Source: Candidatus Cryptobacteroides onthequi
GTDB taxonomy: Bacteria > Bacteroidota > Bacteroidia > Bacteroidales > UBA932
DNA length: 64,000 nt
Direction of reading: 5' to 3'
Assembly: GCA_018066125.1 (NCBI GenBank)
Contig: JAGHSA010000022.1
Location: 19,004-83,003, forward strand
In this document: positions 8,008-18,003 of the stretch, in pieces
Layout: every line of letters begins with the position of its first letter
Position numbering within the stretch: the first letter of the stretch is position 1
Notes under the pieces: generated by a model
Database searches by the model: none
What the model was told of the DNA's origin: nothing
The model's input: the letters and a program-made list of their open reading frames with translations, nothing else
Translations under genes and position numbers: made by a program

Positions 8008-9030
8008 CTAAAAGTCGGCGATTCGGGACACAGGAGCGACATCGAGAGGACAGCGCTCGCCTGCAAGGTAGTGATAGTAACCGGCAATCGCAATCATCGC
8101 CGCATTGTCGGTAGTGAACTTGAATTCAGGAAGATAGGTATTCCAGCCGCGCTTGCGGCCTTCCTCTTCCACACGGGCTCTCAGGCCGCTGTTGGCAGAC
8201 ACTCCGCCGCCTATGGTGATTTCCTTGATGCCGGTCTCCTTCGCGGCCTTGACAAGCTTGTCCATGAGGATGTCGACAAGTGTCTTCTGGAAGGAAGCGC
8301 ATATATCTTCCTTGTTCTTCTCCATGAAATCCGGATCCTTTGCCATCTCGTCCCTGACGAAATACAGAAGCGAGGTCTTCACGCCGCTGAAACTGTAGTC
8401 AAGACCAGGGATATGAGGCTTTGTAAACTTGAATCTGAGAGGATCTCCCTGCTTGGCAAGCCTGTCGATGACAGGACCTCCGGGATAACCGAGCCCCATC
8501 ATCTTGGAGCATTTGTCGAATGCCTCTCCCACAGCATCATCGATAGTCTGTCCGAGGATTTCAAAATCGAGCGGGCTGTTGACCTTGACTATCTGGGAAT
8601 TGCCGCCTGACACCAGAAGGCAGAGGTATGGGAAGGACGGATGACGGTTCTCCTTGTCAGGCTGCTTCACGAAACCGGCAAGGACATGACCCTGGAGATG
8701 ATTCACCATCACCAGCGGGATATCGAGAGCCACACCCATGGCCTTGGCGAACGATGTACCCACGAGAAGCGAGCCGAGAAGTCCCGGGCCCCTGGTGAAG
8801 GCTATGGCAGTAAGCTCATCCCTGGACACCCCGGCCCTGGAGAGAGCCTCGCTCACGACGGGCACGATATTGAGTTCGTGGGCCCTCGAAGCAAGCTCCG
8901 GGACCACTCCGCCGAACGCCTTGTGGACGTCCTGGCTGGCGATCACGTTGGACAGCAGAAAGCCGTCTCTGATCACCGCCGCTGAAGTATCATCGCAAGA
9001 TGATTCTATTCCAAGTATGATGTCTGCCAT
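8008..9030 (-). CDS. tsaD: tRNA N6-adenosine threonylcarbamoyltransferase TsaD
   Basis: TsaD transfers the threonylcarbamoyl group to A37 of tRNAs that read ANN codons, working with TsaB and TsaE. The N-terminal ILGIESSCDDTSAAVI motif, the iron-binding HLQGHVLAGF, the nucleotide-binding LVSGGNSQIV and GGGVSANSGLR segments are all present. Length (340) is standard. It shares the modified nucleotide pathway with MtaB at 14699-15988, which methylthiolates t6A. It leads an operon with the COG2509 flavoprotein and has its own promoter between it and tamB. Confidence 0.97.
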   Translation of the reverse strand: MADIILGIESSCDDTSAAVIRDGFLLSNVIASQDVHKAFGGVVPELASRAHELNIVPVVSEALSRAGVSRDELTAIAFTRGPGLLGSLLVGTSFAKAMGVALDIPLVMVNHLQGHVLAGFVKQPDKENRHPSFPYLCLLVSGGNSQIVKVNSPLDFEILGQTIDDAVGEAFDKCSKMMGLGYPGGPVIDRLAKQGDPLRFKFTKPHIPGLDYSFSGVKTSLLYFVRDEMAKDPDFMEKNKEDICASFQKTLVDILMDKLVKAAKETGIKEITIGGGVSANSGLRARVEEEGRKRGWNTYLPEFKFTTDNAAMIAIAGYYHYLAGERCPLDVAPVSRIADF

Positions 9031-9049
9031 AAAAATGTTTCAAGTAGGG

Positions 9050-9057
9050 CAAAGATA
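9050..9057 (-). promoter_or_regulatory. -7 promoter element for tsaD
   Basis: Minus-strand TATCTTTG lies 19 bases upstream of the tsaD ATG. Confidence 0.6.
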
Positions 9058-9081
9058 GCAATATTTGATGGATTTATTTAG

Positions 9082-9089
9082 TATTTTTG
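9082..9089 (+). promoter_or_regulatory. -7 promoter element for the tamB operon
   Basis: TATTTTTG lies 61 bases before the tamB ATG. The frame is open between the two, which leaves room for a non-ATG start. Confidence 0.5.
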
Positions 9090-9150
9090 TTGTTTACAAC
9101 AAAGCCTGAAAGCCATCAGAAAGCCGAAGCATATAATCATACGCTGTATC

Positions 9151-12100
9151 ATGGGTCTGCTCATGGTACTTCTCCTGTGCATTCTGCTGGTACAGCTGCC
9201 GGCGGTCCAGAACGCCGTGGTCAGTCAGGTCCTGTCTCATCTGACTGAAAACATCAAGGGAAAGATCAGTTTCAGCAAGATGAAATTCCTTCCTTTCAGG
9301 ACGCTGATGGTGAAGGACTTCCTCATCATGGACGACGAGCCTCTCGACTGCGGGGCATTCCCCGCAAGGGACACGGTCGCGTACGCGCGCGAGGTCACTG
9401 TAACCCTCTCCCTGAACGGCATCAAAGGCGTATTGGGCGACGGATGCGTGCGTATCGACAGAGTCGCGCTCAGCGACGGAGTGGTACACATGGTGACCGA
9501 AGGAAACCACACAAGCAACTTCAAGAGACTTTTCAGCAAAGGCAATCCCCCGAAGCCTATCCAGGACAAGGGAGACGTCTTCAACATATCCAGAGTCGTC
9601 ATACGCAATCTGCACTTCACGCTCTCGAACGTCAAGGCTCTGGAAGGAAGGAAATATGAGACCGGCATCGACTGGAACGACCTGGACCTCATCATGGACA
9701 AGGGCGTCCTTCACGGAGTCCACTACTGCGACGCATGTATCTCGGCGCATCTGGACGACGCGTCCGTGACCGAAAAGAGCGGCATCAGTCTCAACAGCAT
9801 CAGCGCATCGGCCGAAGTCCGCGCAGGCAATGTCACAGTCTCCGACATACGCATATGCGACCCATGGTCGGACATAGACGTGCCGTACTTCAGCATGAGC
9901 TACGAGAATGCGCGCTCATTCAGGGACTTCGTCAGAAACGTCTCCCTGGACGGAACAGTCGCCGACTCGCATCTCGACTCCAAGACCCTCGAGCACTTCC
10001 TCCCGATGCTTCACGGCAAGGAGATCGCAGCCGACGTCAGCACCGCCTCATTCTCGGGTCCAGTGGACGCTCTCGCCGTGACCGGGCTGTCATTCAGAGA
10101 GCGCGGCGGCACTTCCGGAGCGGCGGACATCAGATGGTCCGGGCTCATGGACAGAAACAGGATGCGTGCGGACCTCAATGTCAGAAGACTCGACTTCACC
10201 ACTGCCGGCGCAGGAAAGCTGGTTTCGGAATTCATGCCGGCATCTGCATTCAGGCTCGACAAATATGCCCCGGGAGAGAGGTTCACCTTCAGCGGGCGCG
10301 CCCACGGCCCCGCAAATGACCTCGAGGTAAGCGGACAGCTCCAGTCCACCGCCGGAGAGGCTTCCGCAAGGCTCAAGGTCACGGACCTGCTCAACGCATC
10401 CGCAGCTCCGGCGTTCGGAGGTGCCATCGAGACAAAGGATCTTGACCTGGGCAGGCTGCTCAATCTGGGATTCGTCCACGGCACGACCCTGCGCACGGTG
10501 GTGGAAGCCAGGAACGACGGTGCCACATCATTCAAGGTGGATTCACTGAAGGTCGAAAGACTCAACATCCTCGGCTACGACTACACCGGCATAGCAGGAG
10601 CCGGTCTGTTCTCAGGAAGCGCATTCGACGGCCGCGTCATCTGCTCGGACCCTAACCTCAACTTCATCTTCCAGGGTATCTTCAACCTCTCGAAGAAGAC
10701 CAACAACGCCATCTACAAGTTCTTCTTCAATCTGGGATACGCCGACCTCAACGCCCTCAACCTGGACAAGAGAGGCACATCCAAGGCCTCCCTCGCCGTG
10801 AATGCCAACTTCATGCGCGTGGTCAAGGGCGACCTGATCGGAGACATCAACATCAACGGAGTGAGACTCGAGAATGACGAGGGCATGCACAACATCGGCA
10901 ACATCGCCATCTCCTCACACGCATCGGACAACATCAACAGGATCAATCTCAACTCATCATTCGCCGAAGGCACATATGTGGGCACGAAACCGGTGATCGA
11001 TGTGATAGACGCTGTCATGGAGACCACACTGCGCCGCAATCTCCCGGCACTTGCAGGCGCCGCTCACAGCTGGAAGGGCGACAACTACAGGGTCAATTTC
11101 AGATTCGCAGACTCCAGGGACCTGCTTTCATTCGTGATGCCGGGACTCTATATCGCAGAGGGCACATCCTTCAAGTCCACCATCAGCAGCGAGGGCAAGG
11201 CATCAGCCTCTGTCACCTCCCAGCGTCTCGCCTTCAAGGACAAATACCTCAAGGACCTGAAGCTCACCATGAATGACATCAGCGACACCATACGTCTCAA
11301 GAGCTCGGAAATCAGTCTTTCCGGCATCAAGCTCAAGGACAGCGAGATGAAGCTTCACTCAGGCTCAGACCACATCGACCTCATCGGCTCGTTCGACAAC
11401 GGGCACGGAAGCCAGTCGTACGGAACGGTACATCTCACCTCCGACATGAGGAGAGATGCAGACGGCGGGCTGGTCATAGGCATCACATCTCTCCCATCAT
11501 ACGTACTGACCCGCGGAGAGAAGTGGGAGCTCCACCCGTCAAACCTGAGCATCAGGGGCAAGGACATCATGATCCACGCCCTTAAGCTGAGCAGCGGCGA
11601 ACAGTCACTCTCCGCTTCCGGCGGATGGTCGCGCACACATGCGGACACCCTCACCGCTGATATGAGCAAGCTGTCCGTCGAGTCCATCTGCTCCCTCCTG
11701 GGAAAGGATCTCGGCATCTCAGGCAGCCTCAGCGGGAAAGCAACCGTCTTCTCCACGGAAGAGGGCCGCACGGGACTCACGATAGGTGCATGGTGCGAAT
11801 CCACCATGATAAGCGGGAAGGGTGCCGGGAAACTGGCGCTCAACACCGAATGGCAGGAAGAAAGCGGAAGCATGACGTTCACGCTCTCCAACGATATAGA
11901 CGGCCACGGCAGATCGACCCTGGAAGCCGGCGGAAGCTTCTTCCCTTCCGACCGCAGGGTCAATGCCAAAGTCAGGCTCGACGGACTCGATATGGGCTAT
12001 GCAGGGCATTTCGTCCAGGGCATTTTCAGCGAGATCGGAGGAAGGATCAACGGCGAGATCACCATGGCCGGCCCGATCGGCAGCCCGTCACTGTACAGCC

Positions 12101-13626
12101 GCGGCACCAACCTCGAAAACGCCCTGCTGAGGATAGACTACACAGATGTGCCATACTACCTCAATGGACCTTTCCATGTCACCGACAACGGCGTTTTCTG
12201 GGACGACATCACAGCCGGCGACAGATTCAACGGCAAAGGAATCGTGACCGGAGGAATACTCTTCGAGAAACTCAGAAACCTGCGCATGGACACCCATGTC
12301 AAGGCAACCAGGATAGAGATGTTCAATGCGTCCGAGCATTCGAGCGCGGCGGTATACGGCAACATCACCGGTACCGGAGACGTCGCCCTGACGGGACCGT
12401 TCAGTGCACTGATTCTCGACGTGAACGCCAGGACAGAGGGCTCCGGCAACATCCACATCCCTCTGCGCAACATGTCATCCTCTTCGGGCACCGACCTCCT
12501 CACATTCAAGGAGCCTGAATCCACCGTGGCGGAGGACCCTTACGAGACCATGATGAGGAATATGGAGGAACGTGCAAAGAGCAAGAGCCAATTCGGCGTA
12601 AGGCTGCGCATCAATGCAAGACCTGAAGTCGAATGCTCGCTCGAGATCGACAAGGAGACAGGCAATGTGCTCGCGGGACGCGGATACGGACGCATCGACA
12701 TGGACATACTCCCGCACAAGCCGTTCAGCATCAATGGAGACTACAGCCTCAATGACGGAAACTTCCACTTCAACGCCCTGGGCATCGCGAGCCGCGATTT
12801 CGGCATACGGAGCGGCAGTTCCATCAAGTTCAACGGAGACCTGATGAACTCCGATCTCGACATCGAGGCCATGTACTCCACAAAGGCTTCGCTCGCCAAC
12901 CTCATATCCGACACGACATCCGTCTCTTCAAGAAGGACAGTCGAATGCGGCCTGCAGATCAGTGAGAAGCTCAACAACCCTAAACTCAGTTTCTCCATCG
13001 ACATACCTGACCTCGACCCTACTACAAAGTCGCTTGTCGAGACATCGCTCAACACGGATGACAAGATCCAGAAGCAGTTCCTTGCCCTGCTTGTGACAAA
13101 CAACTTCCTCCCGAGCGACCAGTCAGGTATCGTCAACAACTCCAGCATGCTGTTCTCGAACGTGACCGAAATCATGGCCGGACAGCTCAACAACATACTC
13201 CAGAGGCTTGACATCCCTCTCGACCTCGGACTGAACTATCAGCCTAACGAAGGAGGAACGGATATCTTCGATGTGGCGGTATCCACACAGCTCTTCAACA
13301 ACAGGGTCACCGTCAACGGAAACATCGGCAACAGGCAGTACGGCATCAGCGGCACAAACGAGGATGTGGTGGGAGACCTCGATATCGAGCTCAAGCTGGA
13401 CAAGGCCGGATCCGTCAGGATGAGTCTCTTCTCGCATTCGGCAGACCAATACACAAACTATCTGGACAACACCCAGCGAAACGGTATCGGTATCGGCTAC
13501 CAGAAGGAATTCAACACGCTGACGGACCTCTTCAGAGAGCTTTTCTCAGGAAAGAAGAGAGAACAGAGACAGGCCGACAGCAGAAACACTGAAAGAATCA
13601 CGATAACAATAGACAGCAATGAGTGA
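9151..13626 (+). CDS. tamB: TamB-like translocation/assembly protein (AsmA-like, DUF490)
   Basis: This is a 1491-residue envelope protein with a single N-terminal membrane segment (GLLMVLLLCILLVQL) and a very long repetitive beta-rich region. It ends in a DUF490/TamB domain (about residues 1050-1480, including LDLGLNYQPNEGGTDIFDVAVST). TamB proteins span the periplasm and are linked to outer-membrane protein assembly and bulk phospholipid transport. The ATG at 9151 places the hydrophobic segment at the extreme N-terminus without the usual preceding basic residues. In-frame codons upstream would supply RKPKHIIIRC, so a non-ATG start between 9097 and 9151 is possible. It heads an operon whose later genes serve translation, folate and lysine. 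Confidence 0.9.
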   Translation: MGLLMVLLLCILLVQLPAVQNAVVSQVLSHLTENIKGKISFSKMKFLPFRTLMVKDFLIMDDEPLDCGAFPARDTVAYAREVTVTLSLNGIKGVLGDGCVRIDRVALSDGVVHMVTEGNHTSNFKRLFSKGNPPKPIQDKGDVFNISRVVIRNLHFTLSNVKALEGRKYETGIDWNDLDLIMDKGVLHGVHYCDACISAHLDDASVTEKSGISLNSISASAEVRAGNVTVSDIRICDPWSDIDVPYFSMSYENARSFRDFVRNVSLDGTVADSHLDSKTLEHFLPMLHGKEIAADVSTASFSGPVDALAVTGLSFRERGGTSGAADIRWSGLMDRNRMRADLNVRRLDFTTAGAGKLVSEFMPASAFRLDKYAPGERFTFSGRAHGPANDLEVSGQLQSTAGEASARLKVTDLLNASAAPAFGGAIETKDLDLGRLLNLGFVHGTTLRTVVEARNDGATSFKVDSLKVERLNILGYDYTGIAGAGLFSGSAFDGRVICSDPNLNFIFQGIFNLSKKTNNAIYKFFFNLGYADLNALNLDKRGTSKASLAVNANFMRVVKGDLIGDININGVRLENDEGMHNIGNIAISSHASDNINRINLNSSFAEGTYVGTKPVIDVIDAVMETTLRRNLPALAGAAHSWKGDNYRVNFRFADSRDLLSFVMPGLYIAEGTSFKSTISSEGKASASVTSQRLAFKDKYLKDLKLTMNDISDTIRLKSSEISLSGIKLKDSEMKLHSGSDHIDLIGSFDNGHGSQSYGTVHLTSDMRRDADGGLVIGITSLPSYVLTRGEKWELHPSNLSIRGKDIMIHALKLSSGEQSLSASGGWSRTHADTLTADMSKLSVESICSLLGKDLGISGSLSGKATVFSTEEGRTGLTIGAWCESTMISGKGAGKLALNTEWQEESGSMTFTLSNDIDGHGRSTLEAGGSFFPSDRRVNAKVRLDGLDMGYAGHFVQGIFSEIGGRINGEITMAGPIGSPSLYSRGTNLENALLRIDYTDVPYYLNGPFHVTDNGVFWDDITAGDRFNGKGIVTGGILFEKLRNLRMDTHVKATRIEMFNASEHSSAAVYGNITGTGDVALTGPFSALILDVNARTEGSGNIHIPLRNMSSSSGTDLLTFKEPESTVAEDPYETMMRNMEERAKSKSQFGVRLRINARPEVECSLEIDKETGNVLAGRGYGRIDMDILPHKPFSINGDYSLNDGNFHFNALGIASRDFGIRSGSSIKFNGDLMNSDLDIEAMYSTKASLANLISDTTSVSSRRTVECGLQISEKLNNPKLSFSIDIPDLDPTTKSLVETSLNTDDKIQKQFLALLVTNNFLPSDQSGIVNNSSMLFSNVTEIMAGQLNNILQRLDIPLDLGLNYQPNEGGTDIFDVAVSTQLFNNRVTVNGNIGNRQYGISGTNEDVVGDLDIELKLDKAGSVRMSLFSHSADQYTNYLDNTQRNGIGIGYQKEFNTLTDLFRELFSGKKREQRQADSRNTERITITIDSNE

Positions 13627-14347
13627 AAGAGGAAAATTGTATCTGATCCCGTCACCACTCGGTGACAATGATCCGCAGGAGGTCATCCCTGCACCCGTGC
13701 TCGAGCTTCTCACCCACATCGGCACATACGTCGTGGAAGAAGTCAAGACGGCCAGGAGATATCTCTCAAGGGCGGGTCTCAAGGGGCATATAGCCGAGCT
13801 TGAGTTCCATGAACTCAATGAGCACACCACCCGGCAGGAGGTGGAGGCCATGGCCTCGCTCTTTGACAACGGTCAGAACATAGGACTCATCACAGAAGCC
13901 GGTCTTCCGGCCGTCGCAGATCCCGGATCGGCTCTCGTGGCTCTCTGCCACCGCAAGGGCATCGAGGTGGTGCCGTTTGTCGGGCCGTCCTCGCTCATGA
14001 TGGCTCTCATGTCATCCGGTCTCAACGGACAGTCATTCGCATTCTGCGGCTATCTCCCGGCCAAGACCGACGAGCGCAGGAACGCCATCAGGAACATCGA
14101 GAAGAGATCGGCAGCAGAGAGGCAGACGCAGATATTCATCGAGACCCCTTACCGCAACGACGCCATGATGGCGGATCTCCTTCAGAACTGCAGCGGCAGC
14201 ACACGCATCTGCATTGCGGCGGACATCACACTCGAGACCGCATACATCAAGACCAGGACAGTGGCCGAATGGAAAAAGGCCGGCATCACCATAGGCAAGA
14301 GGCCATGCGTGTTCGTGATGCTGGCAGAAAGAGGAGGACGCTCATGA
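13619..14347 (+). CDS. SAM-dependent methyltransferase of the RsmI/tetrapyrrole methylase family
   Basis: The 242-residue protein has the tetrapyrrole-methylase fold used by RsmI, which 2'-O-methylates C1402 of 16S rRNA. YLIPSPLGDNDPQEVIP and LITEAGLPAVADPGSALV match the two SAM-site regions, and IFIETPYRN matches the family's third motif. It is shorter than classic RsmI (about 280 residues) and its start reads IPSPLGD rather than the classic VATPIGNL. It may therefore be the Bacteroidota-specific paralogue rather than RsmI itself. The gene overlaps the end of tamB by eight bases and the start of folB by four. Confidence 0.85.
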   Translation: MSERGKLYLIPSPLGDNDPQEVIPAPVLELLTHIGTYVVEEVKTARRYLSRAGLKGHIAELEFHELNEHTTRQEVEAMASLFDNGQNIGLITEAGLPAVADPGSALVALCHRKGIEVVPFVGPSSLMMALMSSGLNGQSFAFCGYLPAKTDERRNAIRNIEKRSAAERQTQIFIETPYRNDAMMADLLQNCSGSTRICIAADITLETAYIKTRTVAEWKKAGITIGKRPCVFVMLAERGGRS

Positions 14348-14706
14348 AAGGGACGGTGGAACTCGTGGGAATGGAGTTTGTCTGCAGGCACGGATGCCTG
14401 GAAAGCGAAAAGCTCAACGACAACCTCTTCGTCGTGGATTTCTGCGGCGTGTACGATATGGAGAAGGCTGCAGCAAGCGATGATCTCGCCGACGCGGTGG
14501 ATTATGGTTCAGTCTATGACCTGGTCGCCGGGGAGATGAAGCGCCCGGCCGAGCTCCTGGAGCATCTGGCCGGCCGCATCGTCGCAGCCATAGCAAAGGC
14601 CCACCCGGAGCTGGAGGAATTCAGCGTGAGGGTCGCCAAGCAGAATCCTCCCGTAGCAGGCAAGACCGCATGGTCAGCCATCACCATAGCCTACCCTTAT
14701 GAATAA
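14344..14706 (+). CDS. folB: Dihydroneopterin aldolase
   Basis: FolB cleaves 7,8-dihydroneopterin to 6-hydroxymethyl-dihydropterin in folate synthesis. The 120-residue protein carries GMEFVCRHGCLESEKLNDNLFVVD at its start, corresponding to the catalytic and pterin-binding region, and DAVDYGSVYDLV and LLEHLAGRI, both typical of the family. The ATG at 14344 overlaps the preceding stop as ATGA, so translation is probably coupled. A longer upstream frame exists but lies inside the previous gene. The first pathway enzyme, FolE, is encoded at 55594-56181. Confidence 0.92.
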   Translation: MKGTVELVGMEFVCRHGCLESEKLNDNLFVVDFCGVYDMEKAAASDDLADAVDYGSVYDLVAGEMKRPAELLEHLAGRIVAAIAKAHPELEEFSVRVAKQNPPVAGKTAWSAITIAYPYE

Positions 14707-15988
14707 GACCATATCACTGCTCACCCTCGGCTGCAAGCTCAACTATGCCGAGACATCCACATACGAGCGCGGTTTCAACGCCGCGGGATACTCTTCCGTG
14801 CCCTGGGGAGACGGTGCCGACGTGTATCTGATCAACACCTGCTCGGTAACCGAGACCTCGGACAAGAAGTCCAGAAGCATCATACGCAAGCTCCACCGCG
14901 TCAATCCTGAGGCAGCCATCATCGTGACAGGCTGCTATGCGGAGCTGAAGCGTGAAGAGATAGAGAAGATAGAGGGCGTGAGCCTGGTCTTCGGGGCGAA
15001 GGAAAAGAACCGCCTCGTGGCAGAATCCCTGAACTTCCTCGAGGGCAGGGAAATGACTCGCGAAGACTATGAGAGAAAGGGACTCGCCGAAGAGTACCGT
15101 GAGATATCCGGAGAGACTCTGGCAGCCTACTCCGTCGGCGGCCGTACACGATCGTTCCTCAAGGTCCAGGACGGATGCAACAACTTCTGTGCATACTGCA
15201 CCGTGCCATACGCCAGAGGCGAAAGCCGCAACATCCCCATCTGCGAGATCGTGCGCCAGGCCGAGGCCATTGCCGCATCAGGAACCAAAGAGATAGTACT
15301 CACCGGTGTGAACACAGGCGATTTCGGCAGGACCACAGGAGAGAGCTTCCTCGACCTGCTCAAGGCACTCGACGGGATCGAAGGAATAGAGCGCTACAGG
15401 ATCTCATCCATAGAGCCCAACCTCATCACAGAGGAGATTGTGGACTGGATAGCGTCAGGAAGCAAGTTCCTCCCCCACTTCCACATACCGCTCCAGACCG
15501 GCAGCGACATCCAGCTCAGGCGCATGGGAAGGAAATACACCACGGACTTCTTCCGCGACAGGATAGAATACATCAGGTCCAGAATGGAAGGAGAAGGCAA
15601 GCCAAAGGTCTTCTTCGGCATCGATGTCATGGCGGGACTCCCCGGAGAGACAGAGGAATTGTTCATGGAGACCTACAACTTCATCGCATCCATACGGCCG
15701 GCGTTCATCCATGTGTTCCCCTACTCCCGCAGACCGGGCACAAGGGCCGCTGCATGGGAAGACCAGGTACCTGAAGCCGTAAAGGCCGAGAGGGTGCACA
15801 GGCTCGAAGAACTGTGCGAAAGGCTCAACAGCGAATTCATCGAAGCCAACAGGGGCATCAGGGAAAAGGTCCTGTTCGAGTCCAAGGAGAAGGACGGCAA
15901 CATGTCCGGATTCACCGGCAACTACATAAAGATCACACGGCCCTACGACGCCGGACTCGTCGGAAAGGTCTCAGACATAATCATCTAG
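14699..15988 (+). CDS. mtaB: tRNA t6A37 methylthiotransferase MtaB
   Basis: This radical-SAM enzyme adds a methylthio group to C2 of t6A37, giving ms2t6A. The N-terminal cluster domain has LGCKLNYAET, NTCSVTE and VTGCYAE, supplying three Cys. The radical-SAM motif CNNFCAYC lies at about residue 160, and a C-terminal TRAM domain ends the 429-residue protein. The CKLN form of the first motif separates MtaB from MiaB and RimO. It overlaps folB by eight bases. Its substrate is the product of the TsaD pathway encoded at 8008-9030. Confidence 0.95.
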   Translation: MNKTISLLTLGCKLNYAETSTYERGFNAAGYSSVPWGDGADVYLINTCSVTETSDKKSRSIIRKLHRVNPEAAIIVTGCYAELKREEIEKIEGVSLVFGAKEKNRLVAESLNFLEGREMTREDYERKGLAEEYREISGETLAAYSVGGRTRSFLKVQDGCNNFCAYCTVPYARGESRNIPICEIVRQAEAIAASGTKEIVLTGVNTGDFGRTTGESFLDLLKALDGIEGIERYRISSIEPNLITEEIVDWIASGSKFLPHFHIPLQTGSDIQLRRMGRKYTTDFFRDRIEYIRSRMEGEGKPKVFFGIDVMAGLPGETEELFMETYNFIASIRPAFIHVFPYSRRPGTRAAAWEDQVPEAVKAERVHRLEELCERLNSEFIEANRGIREKVLFESKEKDGNMSGFTGNYIKITRPYDAGLVGKVSDIII

Positions 15989-15992
15989 CACC

Positions 15993-16838
15993 ATGGTATC
16001 AGACATCAGACTACATCTCTATTCAGGCGCAGGCAATCTCTTCCTGCTGGCTGACGGACGCAAGGGACACTGCGTGGAAGAAGACATCAAGGCACTCCAG
16101 ACAGTGGACACCATCCAGGAACTGTGTGCACGTCACGGGACAGACGGACTCATGGTGATAGAAGACTGCGGCGGTCATGACTTCCGCATGGTCTATTACA
16201 ATCCGGACGGTTCAGGCGGAATGATGTGCGGCAACGGAGGTCGCTGCATAGTGGCGTTCGCCGCCGACCTCGGCGTCGCCATGAAGGGAGAGAAGTACAT
16301 GTTCGAGGCACCGGACGGACTCCATGAGGCCGAAATACTCAGCACCAGTGACGGAGTGAAGACAGTACGGCTCAAGATGATCGATGTGGCCGCAATAGAC
16401 AGGCACAAGTCACTTGCAGTTGACGTACCGTCGGACGGTTACTTCCTCAATACAGGCACCAGACACTACGTCCGCTTCATAGATGACGTGGAAGCACTCG
16501 ATCTGGAAACGGAGGGCCGCACCATCAGATGGGCCGGGGAATTCGCACCGGCCGGCACCAACGTCAACTATGTCACCCCGAGGCAGACTGACGGTGGCAC
16601 TCTCCTCGACGTACGCACATTCGAGAAGGGAGTAGAGCGCGAGACCCAGGCATGCGGCACCGGCATAGTGGCTTCAGCCATTGCGGCATACACCCACGGC
16701 ATCACGCCGACTGAAAAGGGAGATAGTGTGCGATATGCAGTAAAAGCCAGAGGCGGCGACCTGGCAGTCGATTTCGTTCCTGCTCAGATTGCCGTCTCTG
16801 TATATCTCACGGGTCCTGCCGTGGAGCTCCCGCTCTAA
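15993..16838 (+). CDS. dapF: Diaminopimelate epimerase
   Basis: DapF interconverts LL- and meso-diaminopimelate, the precursor of lysine and peptidoglycan. The two catalytic cysteines are visible as Cys79 in GGMMCGNGGRC and Cys221 in ETQACGTGIVASA. The N-terminal motif is an unusual SGAGNLFLLAD where most homologues have GxGNDF, so the usual Asp of that loop is Leu here. Length is 281, normal. The gene closes the tamB operon and is convergent with lysA, which uses its product. Their stop codons overlap by four bases. Confidence 0.94.
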   Translation: MVSDIRLHLYSGAGNLFLLADGRKGHCVEEDIKALQTVDTIQELCARHGTDGLMVIEDCGGHDFRMVYYNPDGSGGMMCGNGGRCIVAFAADLGVAMKGEKYMFEAPDGLHEAEILSTSDGVKTVRLKMIDVAAIDRHKSLAVDVPSDGYFLNTGTRHYVRFIDDVEALDLETEGRTIRWAGEFAPAGTNVNYVTPRQTDGGTLLDVRTFEKGVERETQACGTGIVASAIAAYTHGITPTEKGDSVRYAVKARGGDLAVDFVPAQIAVSVYLTGPAVELPL

Positions 16839-17992
16839 AGCTCGTCGCTGTAGACAGCTCCAGGGAGATCGTGCTGGTTGTAGCGTGATGCCATGGACAT
16901 GCCGTAGGCACCAGCCGACTTCACGGTGAGGATGTCACCCCTTCGTGTGATAGGGAGGGTGATGTTCTCGTCGAACACATCCGTCGACTCGCAGGCCGTT
17001 CCCACCACTGTGTACTTGTCATTCTGCTCTGAAGCGGAAGTGATGTTCTCGATATTGTGGTATGCACCGTAAAGCATAGGACGGATGAGTTCTGTCATGC
17101 TGGCATCGATGATCAGGAGCTTGCGTCCGGTGGCAGTGGTCTTGTTGTAGAGAACTCTGGTGATAAGCTCGCCGCACTCGCCCACGATAGATCTTCCGAA
17201 CTCGAAATGAACCGGACGTCCGCCGACTTTGAGATTTGAATTCACAAGCTCAAATACTCTTGCGAAATCAGGGATCGGTTCTGCCTCCGGGCAATCGTAG
17301 TTGATGCCGAGTCCGCCGCCGACATCGACGAATTCAAACTTGAATCCGAGCGACACGAGGTTCTCCACGATGGCATTGACCTTGTCGCAGAGCTCATTGT
17401 ACACTCCGAAATTGCGGATCTGAGAACCGATATGGAGATGGATTCCCTTCACATCGAGATGCTCGAGTGAAAGTATCTCAGATGCCTTCGCCTGCACCTC
17501 CTCGTATGAGATGCCGAACTTGCAGTCAGCCTGGCCGGTGTCGATGCAGTGGTTCGTCTTCGGATCGATATCCGGATTGACGCGTACGCCCACAGTGACT
17601 TTCCTGCCAGCTTCCGCTGCGATCCTGTCGATCACATGCATCTCTTCAAGCGACTCGCAGTTGATGCAGAATATGCCCTGTTCGACGGCGTATCTGATCT
17701 CCTTGTCACGCTTGCCCACACCGGCATAGACGACCTTCTGGGGATCGAATCCTGCCTCGATGGCACATCTGACCTCGTTGCCGCTTGCGCAGTCGATGCC
17801 TACGCCGTAGCGGCGGATGGTCTCGATGACGCGCGGGTCGCAATTGGCCTTGATGGCGTAATGAATGGTATAACCGTATTTTGCAGCTTCACCTGTAAGT
17901 GTCTCGAGAGTCCTTTCAAGGAGTCCGAGATCATAGAAATAGAACGGAGTCTCTTTCTGCTGAAGCTTGTCTGCTACCTGTCTGCTGAGCAT
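16835..17992 (-). CDS. lysA: Diaminopimelate decarboxylase
   Basis: LysA removes CO2 from meso-diaminopimelate to give lysine, using pyridoxal phosphate. The cofactor lysine is Lys48 in HYAIKAN. HLHIGSQ, the glycine-rich VGGGLGINY and the C-terminal CESTDVF and GAYGMSMASRYN segments complete the fold type III alanine-racemase-like barrel and C-terminal domain. The frame extends 14 codons further upstream, into asnA. The ATG at 17992 (385 residues) leaves an 11-base gap and fits the family. It is the last gene of the metX-thrA-metY-asd-asnA-lysA operon. Confidence 0.96.
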   Translation of the reverse strand: MLSRQVADKLQQKETPFYFYDLGLLERTLETLTGEAAKYGYTIHYAIKANCDPRVIETIRRYGVGIDCASGNEVRCAIEAGFDPQKVVYAGVGKRDKEIRYAVEQGIFCINCESLEEMHVIDRIAAEAGRKVTVGVRVNPDIDPKTNHCIDTGQADCKFGISYEEVQAKASEILSLEHLDVKGIHLHIGSQIRNFGVYNELCDKVNAIVENLVSLGFKFEFVDVGGGLGINYDCPEAEPIPDFARVFELVNSNLKVGGRPVHFEFGRSIVGECGELITRVLYNKTTATGRKLLIIDASMTELIRPMLYGAYHNIENITSASEQNDKYTVVGTACESTDVFDENITLPITRRGDILTVKSAGAYGMSMASRYNQHDLPGAVYSDEL

Positions 17993-18003
17993 GTCCTGTC
18001 TTT

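Noticed and set aside
7150-8610. 486-codon plus-strand open frame
   Set aside because: It lies antisense to the COG2509 flavoprotein and tsaD, both with clear family motifs. Its residues show the pattern of a G+C-rich shadow frame.
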